Origin: JBKPHS01 sp046729975
GTDB taxonomy: Bacteria; Actinomycetota; Thermoleophilia; Solirubrobacterales; Thermoleophilaceae
NCBI GenBank assembly: GCA_046729975.1
Contig: JBKPHS010000143.1
Location: forward strand, 1-9,804
DNA length: 9,804 bases
Direction: 5' to 3'
Positions 4,566-9,804 of this stretch are shown here, piece after piece (within the stretch, counting starts at the first letter, position 1; each line of letters begins with the position of its first letter). Made by a program: the position numbers and the translations under genes. Below the pieces are notes generated by a model. The model was not told the DNA's origin. It did no database searches and saw only the letters and a program-made list of their open reading frames with translations.

Positions 4566-5315
4566 GTGAGCCAGCCGGACCTGTTCGTCGTCTGCAAGAA
4601 CTGCGGCTCAGAGGTGAGCCCCTATGTCACGGAGTGCCCGTACTGCGGCCAGCGAGTCCGCAAGCGAGCGCCGAAGATCGACAAGGGGGTGCCCCGGGAG
4701 CCGCGACGCAGGCTGCGCCGCAAGGTGCCGTCGCTGCCGCGGCTCAAGAGGGACGAGATCCCGGGCATCGCGCCCGAGACGACGCCCTGGGCCACGATCG
4801 CGCTGATCGTGGGCTCGCTCGCCGTGACCGTCGTCGGCGCGAGCGCCGTGTCGCTGTACGACCTCGGCGGGCTCTACTTCTCGATCCAGGACGACTGGTG
4901 GCGGCTGTTTGCCACGCCGTTCGTGCACGACAACGTCGGCTACCAGTTCATCACCCTGGTCGCCACTGGCGTGTTCGGGATGCACCTCGAGCGCCGCTTC
5001 GGGCTGATCGCGCCGATCGCGATCTTCGTGCTGGCCGGCGCAGCCGGCGCCCTGCTGGCCGACACCGCCTCGGACCTGCCCGCGCTCGGCGCCAACGGCG
5101 CCGCCCTCGGCCTGCTCGCCGCGTGGTACGTCGAGGACCGCATGGCCGCCCGCCGCGGCGGCGAGCGCGGGAACGACCTGCTGGGTGTCTACGTGTTCGC
5201 CGTCGTGCTGCTGCTGATCCCGGTGGCGGACGAGGACGCGAGCTTCGTCGCCGGAGCCGGCGGGGCGGTCACCGGCGCCCTGCTGGGGCTCCTGCTCGCA
5301 ACCTTCAGGCGCTGA
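4566..5315 (+). CDS. Zinc-ribbon rhomboid-fold membrane protein, catalytic residues missing
   Basis: A 249-aa protein with an N-terminal zinc ribbon (C10, C13, C24, C27), a basic linker (31-62) and a rhomboid-like membrane region (about 75-247). Rhomboid marks include WWRLFATPFVH (111-121), HLERRFG (140-146) and the GxSG-type loop before a membrane helix. That loop reads G175-A-N177-G178, so Asn stands where the catalytic Ser should be. The TM6 motif normally HxGG reads GAGG (230-233), so the catalytic His is Gly. The HxxxN pair of the TM2 region is Y126 and T130. It is therefore probably not a protease but a pseudo-rhomboid that could bind membrane proteins. The GTG start at 4566 puts the whole zinc ribbon in frame. 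The gene overlaps the end of selD by 11 bp. Confidence 0.82.
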   Translation: MSQPDLFVVCKNCGSEVSPYVTECPYCGQRVRKRAPKIDKGVPREPRRRLRRKVPSLPRLKRDEIPGIAPETTPWATIALIVGSLAVTVVGASAVSLYDLGGLYFSIQDDWWRLFATPFVHDNVGYQFITLVATGVFGMHLERRFGLIAPIAIFVLAGAAGALLADTASDLPALGANGAALGLLAAWYVEDRMAARRGGERGNDLLGVYVFAVVLLLIPVADEDASFVAGAGGAVTGALLGLLLATFRR

Positions 5316-6318
5316 CGCTCAGCCGGCCCGGCTCGCCGTCGCGAAGCCTGCCGACATGCACCCCCGGCGCTCCCGAGCCGGGACGGGCCGCCACGAGCAG
5401 CCCGCCCGAGGTCATCGCGTCGCAGAGCAGCCAGCGCAGCTCCTCCGGCACTTCCGGCGACCACTCCACCGAGGACTCGATCCAGTCGCGGTTGCGCCGC
5501 GTGCCGCCCGCGATCGGCGGCTCGCCGGAGCGAAGCAGTTCGAGCACGCCGTCGATGGCCGGCACGGCCGATGCCTCAACCTCGGCGGAGAGGCCACTCG
5601 CCATCGACAGCTCGCGCAGGTGCCCGAGCAGGCCGAAGCCCGTCACGTCGGTCATCGCGCTCAGGTCCGACTCGAGCGCCTGAGCCGAGGCGTCCTCGTT
5701 GAGGGTGGTCATCACACGCACCGCCTCGTCCACCAGACCGTCGACCGCAAACCCGCGCTTGGTCGCCGTCGAGACCACGCCGCCGCCCACCGGCTTCGTC
5801 AGGTGGAGGTCGTCCCCGGCGCGCGCCGTCGAGTTGCGGACGACGCGATCCGGATGCACGGTCCCTGTCACCGCCATGCCGTACTTCGGCTCTGCGTCGT
5901 CGATCGAGTGACCGCCGACGACCGCGACGGCGGCTCCTTCCGCCGCATCCGCCCCGCCGCGCATGATCTCGCGCAGCATCTCCTCGCCCAGGGACTCGAG
6001 CGAGTACGCGACGAGGTTGAGCGCCATGACAGGCCGGCCACCCATGGCGTAGACGTCGGAGAGCGCGTTCGTCGCAGCGATGCGCCCGAAGTCGTACGGG
6101 TCGTCGACGATCGGGGTGAAGAAGTCCGCCGTAGACACGAGCGCCAGGTCGTCGGAGACCCGGTACACGGCGGCGTCATCGGCCGTGTCCGCGCCGACGA
6201 GCACGTTGGGGTCATCCGAGCGCGGAAGTGTGCCCAGGATCGACTCGATCGCGGCCGGGGGCAGCTTGCACGCGCACCCCGCCCCGTGCGAGAGCTCGGT
6301 GAGCCTGACCGTCGCCAC
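5305..6318 (-). CDS. selD: Selenide, water dikinase (selenophosphate synthetase)
   Basis: It makes selenophosphate from selenide and ATP, the Se donor for selenocysteine and 2-selenouridine. At 337 aa it is close to E. coli SelD (347). The N-terminus RLTELSHGAGCACKLPP aligns with the E. coli RLTQYSHGAGCGCKISP: C15, C17 and K18 match E. coli C17, C19 and K20, so this is a Cys and not a Sec form. The Mg-ATP Asp residues occur in ADTADDAAV (43-51), VSTADFF (61-67) and NALSDVYAMGG (84-94); TDVTGFGLLGH is also typical. GTG 6318 is chosen because MATVRLTELSH matches the family start; a longer ATG start at 6351 would overlap the divergent gene. No selA, selB or selenoprotein gene is in view. Confidence 0.95.
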   Translation of the reverse strand: MATVRLTELSHGAGCACKLPPAAIESILGTLPRSDDPNVLVGADTADDAAVYRVSDDLALVSTADFFTPIVDDPYDFGRIAATNALSDVYAMGGRPVMALNLVAYSLESLGEEMLREIMRGGADAAEGAAVAVVGGHSIDDAEPKYGMAVTGTVHPDRVVRNSTARAGDDLHLTKPVGGGVVSTATKRGFAVDGLVDEAVRVMTTLNEDASAQALESDLSAMTDVTGFGLLGHLRELSMASGLSAEVEASAVPAIDGVLELLRSGEPPIAGGTRRNRDWIESSVEWSPEVPEELRWLLCDAMTSGGLLVAARPGSGAPGVHVGRLRDGEPGRLSVSA

Positions 6319-6323
6319 CGACC

Positions 6324-6330
6324 TATTATC
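6324..6330. promoter_or_regulatory. Overlapping back-to-back -10 boxes for selD and the divergent operon
   Basis: TATTATC at 6324-6330 reads TATTAT toward GTG 6337 with a 7-nt gap. On the other strand it reads GATAAT toward GTG 6318 with a 6-nt gap. Both start codons sit where transcription would begin and neither has a Shine-Dalgarno, so both transcripts look leaderless. Only 18 nt separate the two start codons. Any -35 elements would lie inside the opposite gene; none is clear. Confidence 0.5.
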
Positions 6331-6336
6331 CGCGCA

Positions 6337-6678
6337 GTGCCCGCGCGCCATTTCACTGACGCCGAGCTCGACGCCGCACTGGAGGCACTAACGGAGCCGG
6401 ACCGCTTCCGCCGGGCCGAGAGCCGGGTGGCCGCGATAGCACCGCAGCTCCAGCGGATCCTCGCAGCCGCGCTCGACGAGGGCGGCTGGTTCGACGAGGC
6501 CCACGAGTCGCAGGTGCTCAGGGCGGCAACCACACCCGACGAGGACGAGCGCCTGACGGCCGTCCGCACGCTGCTGGCCGACGAGACGCGCATGGGGATG
6601 CTCATCGGAGTCGCGGTCGGCTGGGAGCTCTCACGCGAGCTCGAGGGCACCGACCACGACACGACGGAGGGAGACTGA
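6337..6678 (+). CDS. Hypothetical protein, 113 aa, helical, divergent from selD
   Basis: I do not recognise the family. It is soluble, acidic and helix-rich, with no signal peptide, Cys motif or long hydrophobic stretch apart from a moderately hydrophobic helix at 86-97 (MGMLIGVAVGWEL). HFTDAELDAALEAL at 5-18 and the amphipathic 27-47 suggest a small helical bundle. The start is GTG 6337, placed by the -10-like TATTAT exactly 7 nt upstream; much longer in-frame readings upstream lie antisense to selD and are not credible. It heads an operon with the UPF0173 hydrolase, whose ATG is 3 nt after this stop and whose Shine-Dalgarno lies in the last codons of this gene. Confidence 0.72.
   Translation: MPARHFTDAELDAALEALTEPDRFRRAESRVAAIAPQLQRILAAALDEGGWFDEAHESQVLRAATTPDEDERLTAVRTLLADETRMGMLIGVAVGWELSRELEGTDHDTTEGD
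6666..6673 (+). promoter_or_regulatory. Ribosome binding site of the UPF0173 gene
   Basis: GGAGGGAG with an 8-nt spacer to ATG 6682, inside the end of the upstream gene. It fixes the start and supports operon translation. Confidence 0.65.
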
Positions 6679-6681
6679 CCG

Positions 6682-7362
6682 ATGGACATCCGCTTCCTGG
6701 GCCATGCCTGCTTCGAGCTGACCGACGGCGATACGCGCGTACTCATCGACCCGTTCCTGACGGGCAATCCGACGGCCGCCGTCGAGGCCGGCGACGTCGA
6801 GCCGACCCACATCTTCCTGACGCACGGGCACGCGGACCACTGGGGGGACGTCGTGGACATCGCGAAGCGCACGGGCGCGCAATGCGTGGCGATAGTGGAG
6901 ATCGCAAACGAGCTCCAGCAGGATCACGGCGTCGAGAACGTCGCCGACCCGAACATCGGCGGCACCGTGGAGTTCGACGGCGGCTGGGTCCGGCTGGTGC
7001 CCGCCTGGCACACCTCCACGACCCCGGGCGGCACCGTCAACATCCCGGCCGGGCTCGTGATCGGCCTCGGGGGAAGGACCGTCTATCACCTCGGTGACAC
7101 CGCGCTGTTCTCGGACCTGCAGCTCGTCAAGGAGCGCGACCAGCTGGACGTGGCGCTGATGTGCATCGGCGGCCACTACACGATGGACCGGCACGATGCC
7201 GCGCGCGCCGCGGACCTCGTCGGCGCCCGTACTGTGATCCCGTGCCACTACAACACCTTCCCGCCGATCCAGACCGACGACCAGGCGTTCAAGTCCGATG
7301 TGGAGGAGACGACCTCGTCGAGCGTCACGATCCTCCAGCCCGGGGAGTCACACTCTGTCTAG
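6682..7362 (+). CDS. UPF0173 metal-dependent hydrolase (metallo-beta-lactamase fold)
   Basis: A cytoplasmic MBL-fold hydrolase of 226 aa, the usual size of the UPF0173/YtkL group; the natural substrate is not known. The metal-site motif is THGHADH (47-53, H48, H50, D52, H53), with further ligand candidates H110 (AWHTS), D139 (HLGDT) and H189 (PCHYNTFP). The N-terminal LGHACFEL and VLIDPFLTGNP (20-30) and the GGHYTMD segment (163-169) are typical. It follows the 113-aa hypothetical by 3 nt and its last 8 nt overlap the proposed start of the lipoprotein gene, so the three are probably one transcript. Confidence 0.92.
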   Translation: MDIRFLGHACFELTDGDTRVLIDPFLTGNPTAAVEAGDVEPTHIFLTHGHADHWGDVVDIAKRTGAQCVAIVEIANELQQDHGVENVADPNIGGTVEFDGGWVRLVPAWHTSTTPGGTVNIPAGLVIGLGGRTVYHLGDTALFSDLQLVKERDQLDVALMCIGGHYTMDRHDAARAADLVGARTVIPCHYNTFPPIQTDDQAFKSDVEETTSSSVTILQPGESHSV

Positions 7363-7891
7363 GTCTCTGGCGTGCGCCGTGCTGGCCGCCGCCGCGCTCG
7401 CGGCTGCCGGCTGCGGCGGGGACGACGACGACCAGACGACGGAGGCGGCCTCGCCGACGGCGACCGGCACGACCGAGACCGGCACGACCGAGGGGGACCG
7501 CGCTCCACGGACCGACGAGCGAGAGCGGACGGATGCCGAGCGGGAGCGGGAGCAGGAGCGCACCACGCCCGAGGACTCGCCCGAGAAGGAGGAGGGCGGC
7601 GCCGGTGACGAGGAGCCGGCACGCTCGGAGGCCCGCTTCACGGCGCGCCGCGGCAGGGTCACGCCGACGAAGGTGAGGGTGGCGCCCTTCATCGCGGTCC
7701 AGGTGACCGTGGTCTCGTACGAGCGCAGCCTCTACAAGGTCCGGGTCGGAGGCAAGTCGGTGAACGTGCCGCCGGGAGGCAGAGGTCTCATCAACCTCGA
7801 CGGGCTACGCCCCGGCAAGCGCTACCTCGGCAAGGTCGAGCCGAGCGGCCAGACGATCCGTATCGAGGCCTCGGCCGAGCCCGGCCCGTAG
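7355..7891 (+). CDS. Lipoprotein with charged linker and small beta-rich domain; likely CTG start
   Basis: An exported lipoprotein of 178 aa with the proposed start. Residues 1-19 are a signal peptide ending AAAG before lipidated C20, followed by GGDDDD. Residues 21-92 are a low-complexity linker rich in Thr, Glu, Asp and Arg. Residues 93-173 look like a compact beta domain (KVRVAPFIAVQVTVVSYE, KVRVGGKSVNVPPGG, GKRYLGKVEPSG), somewhat like the cupredoxin fold but without copper ligands; function unknown. CTG 7355 has GGGGAG with a 7-nt spacer and a normal short n-region (SRS). The alternatives are worse: GTG 7298 has no Shine-Dalgarno and adds 19 residues, and GTG 7379 loses the positive n-region. 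It ends the operon. Confidence 0.78.
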   Translation: MSRSLACAVLAAAALAAAGCGGDDDDQTTEAASPTATGTTETGTTEGDRAPRTDERERTDAEREREQERTTPEDSPEKEEGGAGDEEPARSEARFTARRGRVTPTKVRVAPFIAVQVTVVSYERSLYKVRVGGKSVNVPPGGRGLINLDGLRPGKRYLGKVEPSGQTIRIEASAEPGP

Positions 7892-7893
7892 CC

Positions 7894-7913
7894 GGTTGGC
7901 CGGCCAGCCAACC
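7894..7913 (+). terminator. Hairpin after the lipoprotein gene
   Basis: GGTTGGC (7894-7900), 6-nt loop, GCCAACC (7907-7913) makes a perfect 7-bp stem 2 nt past the stop. No U-tract follows, as is common in high-GC actinobacteria. It overlaps the likely -35 of the next gene. Confidence 0.6.
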
Positions 7914-7924
7914 TCGGGTACGCT
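7896..7924 (+). promoter_or_regulatory. Putative promoter of the R2lox-like gene
   Basis: TTGGCC (7896-7901) and TACGCT (7919-7924) are separated by exactly 17 nt, a good -35/-10 arrangement. Transcription would start near 7932 and give a leader of about 35 nt with a Shine-Dalgarno (GGAGGA, 7952-7957). Confidence 0.55.
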
Positions 7925-7951
7925 ACCCCGACGTCATCGCCACCACCCTCC

Positions 7952-7957
7952 GGAGGA
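7952..7957 (+). promoter_or_regulatory. Ribosome binding site deciding the R2lox-like start
   Basis: GGAGGA lies 9 nt before ATG 7967. An in-frame TTG at 7958 directly touches this site and cannot be the start. Confidence 0.65.
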
Positions 7958-7966
7958 TTGCCTCAG

Positions 7967-8884
7967 ATGAGCGACAGCGCGATCACCGCCCGCACCGACC
8001 GCGAGGACTTCCAGGCCACGAGCGACCCCGCCGTGATGGATTCCGCCGATCGCGGTGAGGTCAAGCTCCTGAGCTACCAGGAGCTGTACAACCTCTGGGA
8101 GCGCCAGCAGTGGCGGACTCAGGACATCGACTTCACGCAGGACCGCATCGACTGGCACGAGCGAATCCCGGCGGAGGAGCGCTTCCAGCGCATGTATGGC
8201 CTGTCCTCGTTCTTCATCGGCGAGCAGCGCGTGACCGAGGAGCTCGGACCGATGATGCGCGCCGCGCCGACCGAGGAGATGCGGATCTTCCTATCAACTC
8301 AGATCGCCGACGAGGCGCGGCACGTGCGCTTCTTCGACCGCTTCTACAACGAAGTCGGGGTGCTCGAGTCCGACAACCTCGCGGACAGGCTCGATGAGAC
8401 GAGCGCCCACCTCAACCCGAACTTCAACACGCTGTTCGACGAGATGCTCAAGTCGCGCGTCGACCGGCTGGCCACCGAGCCCGGGGACCTCGAGGCGCTC
8501 GTCGAGGCGATCACGCTCTACCACATGATCATCGAGGGCATGCTCGCGCTCACCGGGCAGCACTTCATCATGGAGTACAACGAGCAGCAGGGCACGCTCC
8601 CGGGCTTCGTCGAGGGCTTCAACAAGATCGCCCGCGACGAGCACCGCCACGTCGCCTTCGGCGCGCGCTTCCTGCGTGAGATGGCGCAGGAGGACGACCG
8701 CTACCGCGAGGCGATCATGCGCACGCTAGGGGAGGCGGCCCCCGTCGCGGACGGCGTGCTCACACCGCCCTGGTACGAGGAGGGCGTGGAGCTCTTCGGC
8801 TACACGCTCGAGGAGACGCGAGAGTTCGCGATGAAGGCGCTCGAACGGCGCCTGAAGGTCATCGGCCTGGCGCCGGTTGCTTAG
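7967..8884 (+). CDS. R2-like ligand-binding oxidase (R2lox-type ferritin-like di-metal protein)
   Basis: A 305-aa helical di-metal protein of the ribonucleotide reductase R2 superfamily. The six expected metal ligands are visible: E86 (FFIGEQRVTEE), E116 and H119 (ADEARH), E190 (MIIEGMLALTG), E225 and H228 (DEHRH). The radical Tyr of true R2 (four after the first His) is F123. Instead V89 (three after E86) and Y185 (five before E190) stand where R2lox proteins form a Val-Tyr ether cross-link next to a Mn/Fe centre. That, together with LALTG and the length near 300 aa, points to R2lox and not NrdB/NrdF. R2lox binds a fatty-acid-like ligand; its physiological reaction is unknown. No nrdA is adjacent. 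Databases may label it RNR small chain. Confidence 0.8.
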   Translation: MSDSAITARTDREDFQATSDPAVMDSADRGEVKLLSYQELYNLWERQQWRTQDIDFTQDRIDWHERIPAEERFQRMYGLSSFFIGEQRVTEELGPMMRAAPTEEMRIFLSTQIADEARHVRFFDRFYNEVGVLESDNLADRLDETSAHLNPNFNTLFDEMLKSRVDRLATEPGDLEALVEAITLYHMIIEGMLALTGQHFIMEYNEQQGTLPGFVEGFNKIARDEHRHVAFGARFLREMAQEDDRYREAIMRTLGEAAPVADGVLTPPWYEEGVELFGYTLEETREFAMKALERRLKVIGLAPVA

Positions 8885-8886
8885 CC

Positions 8887-9231
8887 CTACGCGATGCGAT
8901 CGCCGACCCGGCAGTCCCGGTCGGGTCGCAGCAGCGCGACGTCCTTCTCGTTGTCGAGCGCGCCCAGCACCAGCGCCTCGGAGGAGAAGCCGGCGATCCG
9001 CCGCGGCGGGAAGTTCACGATGCCTATGACCAGCCTCCCGTCCAGCTCCTCGCGCGTGTAGTGGGGGATCTGCGCGGACGATCGCTTCACGCCGATCTCC
9101 GCGCCGAAGTCGATCGTCAGCTTCCAGGCAGGGTTGCGAGCCTCGGGGAAGTCCTCGACCGCGACCACGCGACCGACGCGCATGTCGATCCGCTGGAAGT
9201 CCTCGACCGTCGCCTCGGGCGCGGCCGCCAC
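8887..9231 (-). CDS. csaA: CsaA-type tRNA-binding-domain protein
   Basis: A 114-aa OB-fold protein of the CsaA/Trbp111 group, similar to the EMAP domain at the end of some methionyl-tRNA synthetases; B. subtilis CsaA is described as an export-related chaperone. Family marks are DFQRIDMRVGRV (11-22), EDFPEARNPAWKLTIDFG (26-43), KRSSAQIPHYT (49-59), GRLVIGIVNFPPRRIAGF (65-82) and SEALVLG (84-90). The length matches the family (about 110). The GTG start 9231 shares a base with the upstream gene's stop (TAGTG), so translation may be coupled; no Shine-Dalgarno is evident. The gene ends 2 nt from the end of the convergent R2lox-like gene. Confidence 0.92.
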   Translation of the reverse strand: MAAAPEATVEDFQRIDMRVGRVVAVEDFPEARNPAWKLTIDFGAEIGVKRSSAQIPHYTREELDGRLVIGIVNFPPRRIAGFSSEALVLGALDNEKDVALLRPDRDCRVGDRIA

Positions 9232-9804
9232 TAGCCGGGCGGCAGAACGGAGTCGGGCTGGGGCTCCGAGGGCGGAGGCTGCTCGGCGTCGGAGACAGGC
9301 TCGTCGCCGGCCGGTTGGGGCTCCTGCGGCTGCGACTGCGGCTGCGGCTCGGGCGCGACCGGCTCCGGTTCCGCGGGCTGTGGCGAGCCGCCGTGCGGCG
9401 GTAGCGTCACCGTCGAGCCGTCCTCGTCCACGGGCACAGGCGGCACGGGCGCGGTCTGGGGCTGCGCCTGGGGATCGACCGGCGCCGTCGGGGTCGCCGG
9501 AGCCTCCTCGGCGGCCGGCGTGGGCTGCTCGTCGCTCTTCTTCGCTTCGTCGTCGGCGCGCTCGACCACCGGCTCCGCGATCGCCGGCTGAGGCGGCGCG
9601 GGTACGACGGCTCGCGGCGGGGCGGCCACGACCTGCGTCACCGGGGCCTGGCCGGCGAGAGAGGACTTACGCGTGACCTCCTTGACCTCGACGGCGCCGG
9701 CCGGGACGATCGCCGCGGCCACCAAGCCCGCCGCGGCCTTGGAGACGACGGTGCCGACTCCCGCCGCCACCGCGCCGCCCGCCGTGGCACCCCCGGCCGC
9801 GGCT
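9231..9804 (-). CDS. C-terminal part of a protein with TM segment and Pro/Gln/Glu-rich tail (partial)
   Basis: The frame is open to the window edge, so the N-terminus is missing; 190 residues are visible. Residues 1-42 are Ala/Gly/Val-rich and hydrophobic, fitting one membrane segment (GLVAAAIVPAGAVEV), then a short basic part (KEVTRKSS). About 140 residues follow that are dominated by Pro, Ala, Gln and Glu with PQPQ and PEP-like units and no Cys, so the tail is probably disordered and outside the membrane. In Thermoleophilia this pattern is often found behind ECF-type sigma-factor domains, but the diagnostic N-terminal part is not in view, so that is only a guess. It overlaps csaA by one base. 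Confidence 0.6.
   Translation of the reverse strand, partial: AAAGGATAGGAVAAGVGTVVSKAAAGLVAAAIVPAGAVEVKEVTRKSSLAGQAPVTQVVAAPPRAVVPAPPQPAIAEPVVERADDEAKKSDEQPTPAAEEAPATPTAPVDPQAQPQTAPVPPVPVDEDGSTVTLPPHGGSPQPAEPEPVAPEPQPQSQPQEPQPAGDEPVSDAEQPPPSEPQPDSVLPPG

Noticed and set aside
4634..5683. 349-aa open frame overlapping the rhomboid-fold gene
   Set aside because: Arg/Ala/Pro-rich frame-shift shadow that also crosses the end of selD.
5356..6336. Long upstream reading of the 113-aa hypothetical
   Set aside because: Wholly antisense to selD; the -10-like box and GTG at 6337 give a sensible start.
6676..6678. Possible selenocysteine TGA, given selD nearby
   Set aside because: The next gene's ATG follows within 3 nt with its own Shine-Dalgarno, and no SECIS-like hairpin or conserved Sec context is seen.
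7967..8884. Canonical RNR small subunit (NrdB/NrdF)
   Set aside because: The radical Tyr position is Phe and the Val/Tyr pair of R2lox is present; no large subunit gene is adjacent.

Overview
The window is high-GC, densely packed bacterial DNA. The gene families and start-site style suggest a deep-branching actinobacterium, probably of the class Thermoleophilia (Solirubrobacterales/Gaiellales type). This is inference from gene content: eno next to a FtsB/DivIC-like gene, a zinc-ribbon rhomboid, a Pro-rich membrane-anchored tail protein and several lineage-style small hypotheticals. No rRNA, tRNA, CRISPR array, transposase or phage gene was seen.

Layout, left to right. (1) 1-985 (+): the 3' end of enolase, an 82-nt palindromic repeat, a FtsB-like divisome protein and a 112-aa hypothetical. 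(2) 982-1962: a charge-segregated 190-aa protein (-) with a putative N-terminal HTH and an Arg-Gly-rich box, divergent from csrA (+). (3) 2053-3347 (-): a small charged one-TM protein, a second copy of the palindromic repeat, and a stand-alone DUF2090 (IolC-C-terminal-type) aldolase. (4) 3403-5315 (+): a YbdK-type carboxylate-amine ligase and a zinc-ribbon rhomboid-fold protein without its catalytic residues. (5) 5305-6318 (-): selD. (6) 6337-7891 (+): a divergent operon of a 113-aa hypothetical, a UPF0173 metallo-beta-lactamase-fold hydrolase and a lipoprotein, closed by a hairpin. (7) 7967-8884 (+): an R2lox-like di-metal oxidase. (8) 8887-9804 (-): a CsaA-type tRNA-binding-domain protein, preceded by a gene cut by the window edge with a membrane segment and a long Pro/Gln/Glu-rich tail.

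The genes are mostly housekeeping or stand-alone and do not form one pathway. The less ordinary signals are: the dispersed palindrome, whose terminal TAG serves as the stop codon of the neighbouring gene in both copies; the pseudo-rhomboid; the R2lox-type cross-link residues; and a very consistent start-site architecture. Seven genes have a -10-like hexamer 6-10 nt before the start codon and no Shine-Dalgarno, as expected of leaderless transcripts. Genes with a strong Shine-Dalgarno have the hexamer further away or are inside operons. In the 18 nt between selD and its divergent neighbour, two overlapping -10 elements face opposite ways.

I did not find a clear new multi-gene system. The best candidates for undescribed biology are the repeat family, the pseudo-rhomboid and the RG-rich protein beside csrA.
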